A stretch of DNA of 59,594 bases from an uncultured Bacilli bacterium (GCA_944359055.1 CALVSO010000008.1:1-59594); one strand, 5' to 3'. Positions 32,964-44,496 are shown, counted from the first letter of the stretch. Translations and numbers: made by a program. The notes: generated by a model not told the origin, from the letters alone.

Positions 32964-34133
32964 AAAATTGTATGTATCTCTAGCAATCATTACTTCTTCA
33001 TCTGTAGGAATTACATAACAAGGAATAGTTGAACTTTTTTTAGTTATTAATTTAAATTCTCCTCTGATATTATTAGCTTCATTATCTATTTTTATACCTA
33101 AACATTCTAACCCTTTTAAAATAGCTTCTCTTGTTGTAATAGAATTTTCACCAATTCCTCCAGCAAAACAAATTGCATCTACATGACCTAATTCTACATA
33201 ATATTTAGCAATATATTCAATAACTCTTTTTATAAATAGATGAAATGCTAAAATACATCTTTCATTATTATTTTTTATTCCTTCTTCAATATCTCGTGAA
33301 TCACTACTTATACCGCTTATTCCTAAATAACCACTTTTTTTAGATAAATCATTCATAACATCTTCTAATGATTTATCAGTTTTATTCATTATATAAGGTA
33401 TTATTGAACTATCTATATCACCACTTCTTGTTCCCATTACTAGTCCTGCATTAGGAGAAAATCCTAAACTAGTATCAAAACATTGACCATCTTTTACAGC
33501 CGTAATACTTCCACCATTTCCTAAATGACAAGTAATTAAATTTGGTTTATCATTGTCTAAAATTTTCTTTAATGATTCTGTTAAATAATCATGACTAATT
33601 CCATGGAAGCCATATCTTCTTACACCATAATTTGTAAACCATTCATATGGTGTTGCGTATAAATAAGATTCTTTTGGCATTGTTTGATGAAATGCAGTGT
33701 CAAAAACTGCAACACTTACTGCATTTGGAATTTCTTCTTTGAAAGCTAAAATTCCCATTAAATTAGCTGGATTATGTAAAGGAGCCAATGAAGATAATTC
33801 ATCAATTGTTTTAATAACATCTTCTGTTATTATTGTTGATTTTGCGTATTTATCTCCACCATGAACAACTCTATGTCCTACTCCTTTTATTTCATCCAAT
33901 GATTTTATTACTTTGTTTTCTAATAACTCATTAATTAAAATTCTAACGGCATCTTTGTGGTTAGATAAATTAGCTTCTTTTTTTATTTTCTCTCCGTTTA
34001 ATTTTATTGTATATAAACTATTATCTAAACCTATTCTTTCGAAAACTCCAGAAATTAAAACTTTTTCTTCTGGCATTTCATACATTTGAAATTTTAATGA
34101 TGAACTTCCTGCATTAACTGATAATATTTTCAT
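32952..34133 (-). CDS. ackA: Acetate kinase
   Basis: The enzyme converts acetyl-phosphate and ADP to acetate and ATP, the energy-yielding end of fermentative acetate production. The 393-residue ASKHA protein has VNAGSSSLKFQMYE (1-18) with the nucleotide-binding Asn, GHRVVHGG (~88), the catalytic AVFDTAFHQTMP (~143), HLGNGGSI (~205) and FAGGIGENS (~320). No pta gene lies beside it. It is the last gene of the minus-strand run starting at gpmI, 9 nt after the histidine phosphatase. Confidence 0.96.
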   Translation of the reverse strand: MKILSVNAGSSSLKFQMYEMPEEKVLISGVFERIGLDNSLYTIKLNGEKIKKEANLSNHKDAVRILINELLENKVIKSLDEIKGVGHRVVHGGDKYAKSTIITEDVIKTIDELSSLAPLHNPANLMGILAFKEEIPNAVSVAVFDTAFHQTMPKESYLYATPYEWFTNYGVRRYGFHGISHDYLTESLKKILDNDKPNLITCHLGNGGSITAVKDGQCFDTSLGFSPNAGLVMGTRSGDIDSSIIPYIMNKTDKSLEDVMNDLSKKSGYLGISGISSDSRDIEEGIKNNNERCILAFHLFIKRVIEYIAKYYVELGHVDAICFAGGIGENSITTREAILKGLECLGIKIDNEANNIRGEFKLITKKSSTIPCYVIPTDEEVMIARDTYNFIEG

Positions 34134-34142
34134 ATTTTCCTC

Positions 34143-34673
34143 CTATATATCATATTCAAATACTTCACAATTTTTTATTGTTATTTCACTTAATATTCCA
34201 TCTTCTGGAATTCCTTTAAAATAATAATATAATACTCGCATTATCCCACTATGAGTTACAATAATAATATTTTTATTTTGATATTTTTCTTTCAACTCTT
34301 CTATTAAAGTTGCAACTCTATTATATAATTTTTTTACACTTTCTGCTTTTTTATATTGAATATTTTTATTATAATTCCAATATTCATCAAAATTAATAGA
34401 ATTTTTAGGTTTCCCAGTAAATTCACCATGATCTCTTCCTAATAATTTATCTGAATATATAATTGGTACACCATTACTTATTATTTGTGCTGTTTCTTTA
34501 CATCTATCTAGTGGTGAACTTACTATTAAATCAATTTTTTTATCTTTAAAATAATTGCTAACTTGTTTAGCTTGTTCTTTTCCTTTACTAGTTAAGGAAC
34601 TATTTATTCTACCAACTAAACAATTATTAGCATTTTCCATAGTTTCACCATGTCTTACAACATATAGTTTCAT
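34143..34673 (-). CDS. Histidine phosphatase superfamily protein
   Basis: The 176-residue protein has the phosphoglycerate-mutase-like signature VRHGETMENA (5-14), the second Arg in SSPLDRCKET, the acid Glu in GRDHGEFTG and VTHSGIMRVL near the C-terminus (~142). Members of this size include cobalamin phosphatases, phosphoserine phosphatases and general sugar-phosphate phosphatases. Glycolytic dPGM is unlikely because it is too short and gpmI is present. The ATG follows the stop of the preceding gene immediately, indicating coupling. Confidence 0.85.
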   Translation of the reverse strand: MKLYVVRHGETMENANNCLVGRINSSLTSKGKEQAKQVSNYFKDKKIDLIVSSPLDRCKETAQIISNGVPIIYSDKLLGRDHGEFTGKPKNSINFDEYWNYNKNIQYKKAESVKKLYNRVATLIEELKEKYQNKNIIIVTHSGIMRVLYYYFKGIPEDGILSEITIKNCEVFEYDI

Positions 34674-35783
34674 TTACTCATCCCAATCTATTTCTACACA
34701 AAATGGATTATCTGAATTATAACCATCCTGATTACCTAAGAACATATCTAAAAGGAAAGCCAAAATAAGAGGTATAATAAATAACAATGCTGCAGCACCT
34801 AATCTTATTGAAAATCTTTTAAATGCTGTCTTCATTTCTTTATCCGCATCACCATTAGCCAATACTTTTATAAAATCTAAAGTTCCTAATCCTAAAGCAA
34901 GCAATGGTCCTGCAATCTTTATTATATTTAATATCCAAAGTATTTTTTCTTTTAATTGAGTTGAAAATATTTCACAACCTTGTGATAAATCAGCTATTAT
35001 TTTTTCATTAACTAATCTTTCATAAAATTTATTGAAACTACTACATTCGTCCATTCTTTTTTGCATATCTTGATCATTCTTATAAGATGGATATTTTTCA
35101 TATAAAATATTGCAGTATTCCATAACATCTTTAATGCCTTGCTCAGTATATCCCAATGGATCACTTGAACAATTACTGCATATATTATCATTAGCATCAA
35201 TATCATTTAAACTAGATTCAATGTCATCAATAGTAATTGGATAGGATAATGCTTGCTCAGCTAAAATTCCTAATGGTTTTCTTAATGCGCCTAATAATTG
35301 TTTAAATTTTTTACTATCTATATATGGATTATCAGATTCTTCTTCATAAGTTTGCCCATCTATTGTTTTATTGTTAAAAACTTTATCTTCTACGAATCCT
35401 TTACTTCCAGACCCATTAAAATAAAATTCATAATCTGTTTTAGAAAGATTAGTGGAACTACTATTATAACTTGAATAATATATATAGGTAGGACATGTCA
35501 ATTTGTCTGTATCAAATTTGAAATCTTCAGCTGTTATTTTACCATAACTAATATTTCCAGTAGTCGTATCCTTTTTTATTTCTAGAACATTAAAAACTAA
35601 ATTTTTCCCATCAGAATATGTCAAAAATGTAATTTTATCACCATGTGGAATAGCATATGTACATTTGACACAGGCATATGGATGTGACTCACAATCAATT
35701 TCTTCAGCATCTTCTGCATTTATTTCTATATTAAATAAAAAACATAAACTTATAAAAAATACTAAATAAAATATTTTTTTCAT
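34674..35783 (-). CDS. Secreted protein with C-terminal VirB2/TrbC-like two-helix membrane module
   Basis: The 369-residue protein has a signal peptide (FYLVFFISLCFLFNIEINA). A Cys-containing extracellular domain follows (~22-260, with CESHPYACVKC and CSNC/C pairs suggesting disulphides). The C-terminal module has two membrane helices (~290-312 and ~325-345) joined by a short charged loop LANGDADKEMKTAFKRFSIR. That arrangement resembles the pilin-type TrbC/VirB2 fold used in secretion and conjugation. No other type IV secretion gene is nearby; neighbours are lysS and a phosphatase. No function can be assigned. AGGTGG precedes the ATG. Confidence 0.65.
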   Translation of the reverse strand: MKKIFYLVFFISLCFLFNIEINAEDAEEIDCESHPYACVKCTYAIPHGDKITFLTYSDGKNLVFNVLEIKKDTTTGNISYGKITAEDFKFDTDKLTCPTYIYYSSYNSSSTNLSKTDYEFYFNGSGSKGFVEDKVFNNKTIDGQTYEEESDNPYIDSKKFKQLLGALRKPLGILAEQALSYPITIDDIESSLNDIDANDNICSNCSSDPLGYTEQGIKDVMEYCNILYEKYPSYKNDQDMQKRMDECSSFNKFYERLVNEKIIADLSQGCEIFSTQLKEKILWILNIIKIAGPLLALGLGTLDFIKVLANGDADKEMKTAFKRFSIRLGAAALLFIIPLILAFLLDMFLGNQDGYNSDNPFCVEIDWDE

Positions 35784-35792
35784 TTAAACCAC

Positions 35793-37814
<2,022 letters not shown>

Positions 37815-37831
<17 letters not shown>

Positions 37832-38783
37832 TTTTCACTTCACCAACCAATTTTATAAATTCTTCTTTAGTAGTTACTTTCATAAATCTTTGTTTATAAT
37901 CTTTAGAAATTCCTTTTAAGTAATAACCAATTTGAGTACGCATTTCTAATATTGCTAATTTTTCTGGTTTAAATTCTAATAAATAATTTAAATGTTTAGT
38001 AACCATATTTAATTTATCTAATATTGTTACTTCTTTTATTTCTTTGCCATTTAAATAATCTATACAATCTCTTATTAGCCAAGGATTTCCTAATACTCCT
38101 CTTCCTATCATAACTGCATCACATTTTGTTTCTTCTAACATTCTTTTAGCATCATAACAAGTTTTTATATCACCATTACCAATAACAGGTATTTTAACAT
38201 TTTCTTTAACTTGTTTTATTATATTCCAATCAGCTTTACCACTATATCCTTGAGCTCTTGTTCTAGGATGAACTGTAATGGCACTTGCCCCAGCTTTTTC
38301 TATTATTTTAGCTATTTCAACTGCATTAATGCTTTTTTCATCCCAACCACTTCTTATTTTTACTGTAACTGGAATATCTACTGCTTCAACAACCGCTTTT
38401 ACTATTTCATAAACTTTATCAGGATTTTTAAGTAAAGCACTACCAGCTTGAGCGCGTGTAGCTACCTTAGGAACAGGGCAACCCATATTAATATCTATAA
38501 TATCTGGTTTCATATTTTCTAAAATATACTTTGCTGCATAAACAAAAGATTCTTTATCACTACCAAATATTTGTTGACTGATTGGTCGTTCTTCATCTTT
38601 CATATAAAGCATATCTATTGTTTTTTGACTACCAAAATATATTGCTTTATCACTAACCATTTCAGCTACTACTAACCCTACACCCATTTCTTTAGCAATT
38701 CTTCTAAAAGCACTATTAGAAATACCAGCCATTGGAGCTAAAACAATATGATTTTTTATTTCTACATTACCTATTTTCCACAT
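37815..38783 (-). CDS. dusB: tRNA-dihydrouridine synthase (DusB-like)
   Basis: This FMN enzyme reduces uridines in tRNA D-loops. The 322-residue protein shows APMAGISNSAFRRIAKE (N-terminal FMN strand), DINMGCPVPKV with the catalytic Cys (~98), TVKIRSGWDE, ITVHPRTRAQGYSGKADW, PVIGNGDI and VMIGRGVLGNPW. I start at ATG 38783, which follows TAGGTGAT; the longer frame to 38807 overlaps the upstream gene. It is the usual companion of lysS in Bacillus (yacF-lysS order). Confidence 0.92.
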
Positions 38784-38791
38784 TTTATCAC

Positions 38792-39790
38792 CTATTTTAC
38801 TATCCAAGCATTAGGTAAGCTTCTCTCGCCACTGCTAGATTGAGCAACCGGATTATTATATGTTACCCCATTAATAGCTAAAACTGTTGAAGCACCACCA
38901 TCTAAATTAGCTGCATTATAAGCACCATATCTTTTAAAGATATCGATCATATCAACAACTGTTGCTCCACCTCTAAAACCATATTTGCTACCATTACCAT
39001 CAATTGTTAAAAATAAAATTATCCCATCTTTTCTTTGACCAATGGCAGTACGTGGTGCAACCCCATATCCACCATTACCTTGAATAAATGATTCTTTACC
39101 ATTAACTATTAAAAATGGTCCAAAACAAACTGCATCTCTTATGCCTAAATTAATTGCTTCAGCTGCAGTCATTTTTCCTAAAGTTAAAACATTTTTATTA
39201 CTTATTCCAATTATAGGTTGTTTATAATTACCACCATCTTCAATTATTTCACCATTTGATATAAAAACACCACTGGCTCTTGCACCAGTACCTTGTCCAC
39301 CAACATCAGAAAATCTACCACCATTAATAGCAACTACAGCATCATTTTCTTTAGCCATAACTGATAAGTGTTGCCCTTTAGTACCATAATATTTACTTTT
39401 TACTGTGGATAATCTAGATGCATCATAAATAACAGTTAGGTAAACATGATAATCTTTTTCATCAAATTCGATTATTTTATATAATTGATCTTTATCTCTT
39501 TTTAAAATTTGTTCTTCATAAATAGATTCATATTCATGTGGATCTTCATTATCAAAATTTATATCATCTTGATTGGTTATCTCATTTGATTGACCTGTAT
39601 AATTATTACTTAAAATTTCTTTTATTTGTTTATCGCTGTATAATATATAGGCTAAGTATCTATGATTTTTTGTATTCATAGCAGTTGTTACAAACATATC
39701 TCTAAATCCACTATAAGGTCCATAAGCTAATAATAAACAAAATATAGCAATAATGTCCAAGACAAGTAAAACAATTGTTAATCTTTTCAT
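38792..39790 (-). CDS. Membrane-anchored phosphodiester glycosidase (NAGPA domain)
   Basis: The 332-residue protein has an N-terminal membrane helix (~3-24) and a linker (~60-110) of low complexity. The C-terminal NAGPA/DUF2233 domain (~150-330) has AVVAINGGRFSDVGGQGTGA, CFGPFLIVNG, APRTAIGQRKDGIILFLTID and NLDGGASTVL. These are the family's active-site glycines and Asp residues. Such domains act outside the cell on sugar-phosphodiester bonds of teichoic acids or exopolysaccharides. It follows a small ORF after gpmI by a few nt (AGGTG before ATG 39790) and precedes dusB. Confidence 0.85.
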   Translation of the reverse strand: MKRLTIVLLVLDIIAIFCLLLAYGPYSGFRDMFVTTAMNTKNHRYLAYILYSDKQIKEILSNNYTGQSNEITNQDDINFDNEDPHEYESIYEEQILKRDKDQLYKIIEFDEKDYHVYLTVIYDASRLSTVKSKYYGTKGQHLSVMAKENDAVVAINGGRFSDVGGQGTGARASGVFISNGEIIEDGGNYKQPIIGISNKNVLTLGKMTAAEAINLGIRDAVCFGPFLIVNGKESFIQGNGGYGVAPRTAIGQRKDGIILFLTIDGNGSKYGFRGGATVVDMIDIFKRYGAYNAANLDGGASTVLAINGVTYNNPVAQSSSGERSLPNAWIVK

Positions 39791-39798
39791 TTTTACAC

Positions 39799-39909
39799 CT
39801 ACTTCATTGTAAAATAGTAATAAAACAATCTAAAACCATAGAACAAAATCATAAAACTAATAAATATAATACTAACAATTATAAAAATTTTTTCTATTTT
39901 AACTTTCAA
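39799..39909 (-). CDS. Putative 36-residue membrane peptide overlapping the end of gpmI
   Basis: A TTG start at 39909 lies 8 nt after an AGGAGA inside the last gpmI codons and opens a 36-residue frame. It has a basic start (KVKIEK), one hydrophobic helix (IFIIVSIIFISFMILFYGF) and an aromatic tail ending in a stop 8 nt before the glycosidase gene. Spacing at both ends fits a translationally coupled small gene that also fills the only gap here. No homologue is recognised, and the TTG start makes it uncertain. Confidence 0.45.
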   Translation of the reverse strand: MKVKIEKIFIIVSIIFISFMILFYGFRLFYYYFTMK

Positions 39910-41374
39910 TCAAAACTTCTCCTGTCATTTCTTTTGGAATTTCTTCATTTAACAAATATAGTATTGTAGGTGCAATATCTCCTAATTTACCATTTTTTAA
40001 TTTACAATCTTTAGTTATTAAAAATGGTACTTTATTAGTTGTATGACTAGTTAAAATATTATTATTTTCATCAATCATTTCTTCACAATTACCATGATCA
40101 GCTGTAATTATCATAGTTCCGTTTAATTCCATAATTTTTTGATATATTTTATAAACACATTCATCTAATGTTTCTACAGCTTTTATAGCAGCATCTAAAT
40201 TACCAGTATGACCAACCATATCACCATTAGCAAAGTTTAATATTATAACATCATAATTCATATTTTCTAATAATTTATCAGTTATTTCACAAGCACTCAT
40301 TTCTGGTTTCAAATCATAAGTGGCAACCTTAGGAGATGGAATTAAAATACGTTTACATTTATCTAATTCTAATTCTTTACCGCCATCAAAGAAATATGTT
40401 ACATGAGCATATTTTTCAGTTTCCGCAATTCTTAACTGAGAATAACCTAATTTAGAAATATATTCACCTAAAGTATTAGGTAATTTATTTAATTCAAATA
40501 TTGTTTTATTAATTACTTCTTCACTTACAGGCATCATTGTTAATAATTTAACATTAACTTCTTTTTTTCTTTTAAAGCCTTTAAATTCTTTATTACTTAA
40601 AGCACTACCTAATTCTCTTAATCTATCTGGTCTAAAATTAAAGAAAATAACACCATCGTTATCATTAACTATTCCATCTTCATCAATTAATCCAGGTAAA
40701 ATAAATTCATCAGTTATATTATTTTCATAATTGGATTTAATAGCTTCCTTCACGCTTATATATTTACTATCTGATTTACCAGTTATGACATCATAAGCTT
40801 TTTCAATTCGATCATATCTATTATCTCTATCCATAGCATAATATCTACCACTTATACTAGCTATTACACCATTTTTTAAATCTAATGACTCAATATAAGA
40901 TAAACTACTATTAGGTAAAGTATCTCTACCATCAGTAAAAATATGTAGATAAAACTCTATTTTATTTTTATAACACATATCAATCAAAGCTTGAATGTGT
41001 TTCATTGATGAATGAACTCCACCATCACTTACCAATCCCATTAAGTGTAATTTACTATTATTTTTTTTAACATAATCAAACATTTCCAATATATTTTCAT
41101 TCTTATAAAAATTTTTATTTTTTATTTCTTCATTTATTAATTGAATTCCTTGATAAACAATTCTTCCAGCACCTATATTAGAATGTCCTACTTCACTATT
41201 ACCCATTTGTCCTTTTGGTAATCCTACTTTTTCACCACTAGCTTCTAGTTTTGAATTAGGATATTTTTTAAACAACATATCTAAATTAGGTGTGTTAGCT
41301 AATTTATAAGCATTTCCTTTAACATTTTTATTAATTCCTACTCCATCTAATATACATAATAATAATGGTTTCAT
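39899..41374 (-). CDS. gpmI: 2,3-bisphosphoglycerate-independent phosphoglycerate mutase
   Basis: This glycolytic enzyme interconverts 3- and 2-phosphoglycerate using two Mn ions. The 491-residue alkaline-phosphatase-superfamily protein has CILDGVGINKNVKGNA (metal Asp), GNSEVGHSNIGAGRIVYQ with the catalytic Ser, DGRDTLPNSS, GRYYAMDRDNRYDR, FFNFRPDRLREL and the C-terminal metal motifs DMVGHTGN and ITADHGNCEEM. ATG 41374 follows GGAGT; five extra upstream codons are possible but overlap that site. It opens the long minus-strand run down to ackA. Confidence 0.95.
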   Translation of the reverse strand: MKPLLLCILDGVGINKNVKGNAYKLANTPNLDMLFKKYPNSKLEASGEKVGLPKGQMGNSEVGHSNIGAGRIVYQGIQLINEEIKNKNFYKNENILEMFDYVKKNNSKLHLMGLVSDGGVHSSMKHIQALIDMCYKNKIEFYLHIFTDGRDTLPNSSLSYIESLDLKNGVIASISGRYYAMDRDNRYDRIEKAYDVITGKSDSKYISVKEAIKSNYENNITDEFILPGLIDEDGIVNDNDGVIFFNFRPDRLRELGSALSNKEFKGFKRKKEVNVKLLTMMPVSEEVINKTIFELNKLPNTLGEYISKLGYSQLRIAETEKYAHVTYFFDGGKELELDKCKRILIPSPKVATYDLKPEMSACEITDKLLENMNYDVIILNFANGDMVGHTGNLDAAIKAVETLDECVYKIYQKIMELNGTMIITADHGNCEEMIDENNNILTSHTTNKVPFLITKDCKLKNGKLGDIAPTILYLLNEEIPKEMTGEVLIES

Positions 41375-41420
41375 TAAAATCAACTCCATATATATTATAC
41401 AATATTTTTATCAATTTTAA

Positions 41421-41450
41421 AAGAACACCAATTAAATTTGATGTTCCAAA
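41421..41450 (-). terminator. Terminator of cca
   Basis: On the minus strand GGAACATCAAATT pairs with AATTGGTGTTC (G-T pairs included), followed by TTTT. It overlaps the final codons of cca. Confidence 0.7.
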
Positions 41451-42514
41451 TATTTTTTTATTTCATTAAAATTATTATTTAATAAATTATTTAATATTTT
41501 TTGTTCTAAATCTTTAAACACCTCTTTTAAAAACGGGCCTTCTTTTTTATTTAATATTTCACATATTTGTTCTGCTTTAATATCTATATCCTTAATACTA
41601 AAAATTGGTAAATTATTATATTTTTTAACAATTTTTACTCGATCAATATTCTTTATTTCACCAACTAATGTACAAACATATAATCCATATTTATATAAAG
41701 TATTATTATTTAAAACATCTTCATTTAAAGCATTTTTTATGTTTTTAATTATTTCTATTTCATTTTTAGTAAATGGATATATATCTAAATTATCTAATTG
41801 TGCCCATATTCCTAAAGATGATGTTGTGACAACTATATCAGTTTTCATATTTAAAACTTTATCTAATTCTAATTCTTTTATCAAATCTAAACCATATTTA
41901 CAATTTGGAGAAGAAAAAATTTTTTCTAATTCTTCTTTCTTACGAAAATTAGATAATTTTTTTATTAATTTTTTATTTTTTTTAATAGCTTTTTTTAATT
42001 TATCATCCAATTTAAAATTTAATATAGTTGCGAATCTAATAGCTCTTAAACTTCTTAAAATATCTTCCTTTATTTTTTTATTAGTATCCCCCACACATTT
42101 AATTATTTTATTATCTATATCTTGTTTAGCATTTAATAAATCAATGTAATTTCCATCACTATCAATGCATAATGTATTAATAGTGAAATCTCTTCTTAAT
42201 AAATCTTCAATTAAATTATCTATATATTTTATTTTAACAGGATATCGATTATTTTCATATTTTTTTTCTTTTCTAAAAGTTGTTATCTCAAATCTAATAT
42301 TATTATAAATTAAACTAACACTACCATATTGTTCATTATTTATTTTACTATCTTGAAATATCTGTTTTATTTCCTTGGGAGTAGCATTAGTACAAATATC
42401 GACATCAGTACTTTTTTTATTTATATATAAATCCCTAGGAAAACCTCCTACTATATAAGCTTTAAAACCAAATTCATTAATTTTATTTAACAGTTCAAGT
42501 GCTGTATTATACAT
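41432..42514 (-). CDS. cca: CCA tRNA nucleotidyltransferase
   Basis: The class II nucleotidyltransferase head (~1-150) has AYIVGGFPRDL with the GG-R-D motif and the metal pair DVDIC. RRDFTINTLCID and LRSLRAIRFATILNFKLD follow (template Arg and ATP-binding region). The 360-residue length and lack of an HD domain fit CCA-adding enzymes of Bacilli. Poly(A) polymerase of the same family cannot be excluded by eye. All seven tRNA genes in the window encode CCA already, so repair is the likely role. The ATG is preceded by GAGGTGAG. Confidence 0.88.
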   Translation of the reverse strand: MYNTALELLNKINEFGFKAYIVGGFPRDLYINKKSTDVDICTNATPKEIKQIFQDSKINNEQYGSVSLIYNNIRFEITTFRKEKKYENNRYPVKIKYIDNLIEDLLRRDFTINTLCIDSDGNYIDLLNAKQDIDNKIIKCVGDTNKKIKEDILRSLRAIRFATILNFKLDDKLKKAIKKNKKLIKKLSNFRKKEELEKIFSSPNCKYGLDLIKELELDKVLNMKTDIVVTTSSLGIWAQLDNLDIYPFTKNEIEIIKNIKNALNEDVLNNNTLYKYGLYVCTLVGEIKNIDRVKIVKKYNNLPIFSIKDIDIKAEQICEILNKKEGPFLKEVFKDLEQKILNNLLNNNFNEIKKYLEHQI

Positions 42515-42531
42515 TACTCACCTCAATATCA

Positions 42532-42556
42532 AAAAAAGGTTAAAATTAACCTCTTA
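42532..42556 (-). terminator. Terminator of hup
   Basis: On the minus strand AGGTTAA pairs with TTAACCT around TTT, followed by six T. The stop of hup lies at its left arm. Confidence 0.8.
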
Positions 42557-42826
42557 GTTTAAAGCTTCTTTTAATTTAGAACCAGCTTTAATTGTAGCAG
42601 CAACTCTTGCAGGAATTTTAACAGCTTCACCAGTTTTTGGATTTCTACCAGTTTTAGCTGGTTTTTGTTTAGCTGTAAAAGTAACGAAACCTGTTAAAGT
42701 AACTTTACCTTCTTTTTTCAATCCTTCAGTGATACCTTTCATCATTGCATCTAATGCACGAGTAGCATCAGCTTTTGTTAATCCTGTTTCTTCTGCAATA
42801 TAATTTACTAAATCTTGTTTTGACAT
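42554..42826 (-). CDS. hup: DNA-binding protein HU
   Basis: This 90-residue histone-like protein bends and compacts DNA. It has the complete IHF/HU fold: the N-terminal helices (KQDLVNYIAEETGLTKADAT), GFVTFTAKQKPAKTGRNPKT with the beta-arm, and the arm-tip ARVAATIKAG. The intercalating Pro is present (IPARV). It lies next to spoIVA as in B. subtilis (spoIVA-hbs). GGAGGTATAC precedes the ATG. Confidence 0.96.
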   Translation of the reverse strand: MSKQDLVNYIAEETGLTKADATRALDAMMKGITEGLKKEGKVTLTGFVTFTAKQKPAKTGRNPKTGEAVKIPARVAATIKAGSKLKEALN

Positions 42827-42873
42827 TTGTATACCTCCTATTGTCTTTCATAAGCTATCTTGCTTACAATTAA

Positions 42874-42902
42874 AGAATACCATTTTTTTATAATAAAATC
42901 AA
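42874..42902 (-). promoter_or_regulatory. Sigma-A promoter of hup
   Basis: On the minus strand TTGATT (42897-42902), 17 nt, TATTCT (42874-42879). Confidence 0.6.
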
Positions 42903-42923
42903 CAATTTTTCTTAAATTTATTA

Positions 42924-42947
42924 AAAAAACAGTAAAAACTGTTTTAT
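42924..42947 (-). terminator. Terminator of spoIVA
   Basis: On the minus strand AAACAGT pairs with ACTGTTT around TTTT, followed by T. It overlaps the spoIVA stop. Confidence 0.75.
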
Positions 42948-44419
42948 AATACAATTGTAAATAAGTTCCCAGATCCTTTATTTACCAATTTTGTTAATGT
43001 TTGTTGTAATTTATAACGAGCATTTTCTGGAGTAAGTGATAATTTAGCTTGAATTCCTTCTTTTACTATAACATCTAAACTTCTTCCAAATATTTCACTT
43101 TTCCAAATATTAGATGGATCTACATCATAATCTTTCATTAAATAATTAATTAACTCTTTACTTTGTAATTCGCTACCAATAATTGGTTCAAATGTAGATT
43201 CAACGTCAACTCTTATCATATGTATTGAAGGAGCTACTGCTTTTAATTTAATACCATAACGACTGCCTTGTTTAATAATTTCTGGTGTTTCTAATTTCAT
43301 ATCAGCTAATGTTGGACTGGCAACACCATATCCAGTAGTTTTAACCATTTTTAATGCTGTTTTTATTTGATCATATTCTAATTTTGCTTCGTTGTAACTT
43401 TGGAATAATGTCAACAAATCAGCTTTGTTTCCTATATCAACACCTATAATTTCTTTCAATACTTGATTATACAAACTGTTAGGTGCTTGTAAAGTTACTG
43501 TAATTTCACCTGTTGAAGTATCTACATTAGATAAATAAGCTTTACTTATGTATTCACAATCATTAAAATGACTTGTTATATGTTCAATATCTTTTACTTT
43601 ATCTACTTCAATTACACTTTCTTTAATTTTTTCAATATAAACTTGTTTTAACCAATGATTGTGATTTAAACAAGCTATCCAATCTGGCATTTCAACTTTT
43701 ACTTCAACTACTGGAAATTCATATAACGCCTCTTTTAATATATTATATATATCTCTTTCCGTCATATTTTCAACACTAATAGGTAAAACTGGAACACCAT
43801 AACTATTTCTTAAGTTATCAGCTAAAGTTTCTGTTTCTGGTAACATCGGATGAACTGAGTTTAAAATAACAATAAATGGTTTCCCTATTTCTTTTAATTC
43901 GCTTACAACTCGTTCTTCAGCTTCAATATAACTGTTTCTGCTTATTTCACCAATTGAACCATCAGTAGTTACAACAATTCCAATACTAGAATGGTCTTTT
44001 ATTACTTTTTCTGTTCCAATTTCAGCAGCTTCTATAAATGGTATCTCTTCGTCATACCATGGTGTTTTTACTCTTCTCGGACCATTTTCGTCTTCATATC
44101 CTTTAGCTTCTGGTATAACATAACCAACACAATCAATTAACTTTACATTAGCCGTAAAATCTTCAATTTTAATTTTTGCCGCATTACTAGGCACGAATTT
44201 AGGTTCAGTAGTCATAATAGTTTTACCTTGAGCTGATTGTGGTATTTCATCTAAACATCTTTTTCTTTCATATTCATCTTCTATATTAGGTACTACCAAA
44301 TTTTCAATAACTTTTTTTATAAATGTCGATTTACCAGTTCTAACAGCTCCTACTACACCTAAATATATTTCTCCACCTGTTCTATTAGTAATACTTTTAA
44401 TTATATCTATTTTTTCCAT
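42944..44419 (-). CDS. spoIVA: Stage IV sporulation protein A (coat basement ATPase)
   Basis: SpoIVA polymerises by hydrolysing ATP on the forespore surface and is the base on which the coat assembles. The 491-residue protein has the TRAFAC-type P-loop GVVGAVRTGKS (22-31) in its typical place and the SpoIVA-specific segments SAQGKTIMTTEPKFVP, DCVGYVIPEAKGYEDENGPR and TPWYDEEIPF. The long C-terminal region and the end sequence GSGNLFTIVL match the family's membrane-targeting tail. The length equals the B. subtilis 492. A sigma-E-like promoter lies upstream. The anchor SpoVM is too short to search for confidently. Confidence 0.96.
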   Translation of the reverse strand: MEKIDIIKSITNRTGGEIYLGVVGAVRTGKSTFIKKVIENLVVPNIEDEYERKRCLDEIPQSAQGKTIMTTEPKFVPSNAAKIKIEDFTANVKLIDCVGYVIPEAKGYEDENGPRRVKTPWYDEEIPFIEAAEIGTEKVIKDHSSIGIVVTTDGSIGEISRNSYIEAEERVVSELKEIGKPFIVILNSVHPMLPETETLADNLRNSYGVPVLPISVENMTERDIYNILKEALYEFPVVEVKVEMPDWIACLNHNHWLKQVYIEKIKESVIEVDKVKDIEHITSHFNDCEYISKAYLSNVDTSTGEITVTLQAPNSLYNQVLKEIIGVDIGNKADLLTLFQSYNEAKLEYDQIKTALKMVKTTGYGVASPTLADMKLETPEIIKQGSRYGIKLKAVAPSIHMIRVDVESTFEPIIGSELQSKELINYLMKDYDVDPSNIWKSEIFGRSLDVIVKEGIQAKLSLTPENARYKLQQTLTKLVNKGSGNLFTIVL

Positions 44420-44441
44420 ATATTCCCTACTTTCTCTAATT

Positions 44442-44470
44442 AAATATATGAATTAAATTATCGTTTATAC
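44442..44470 (-). promoter_or_regulatory. Sigma-E-like promoter of spoIVA
   Basis: On the minus strand GGTATA (ATA at 44466-44468), 15 nt, CATATATTT (44442-44450). Same geometry as gerM and spoVID. The -35 directly follows the T-tract of the spoVIF terminator. Confidence 0.5.
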
Positions 44471-44471
44471 C

Positions 44472-44496
44472 AAAAAAACTTGTTAAATACAAGTTT
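44472..44496 (-). terminator. Terminator of spoVIF
   Basis: On the minus strand AAACTTG pairs with CAAGTTT around TATTTAA, followed by seven T. It covers the stop of spoVIF. Confidence 0.75.

Noticed and set aside
41739-42149. 136-aa plus-strand frame inside cca
   Set aside because: It lies fully antisense to a well-supported cca gene, with no ribosome site and shadow-type composition.
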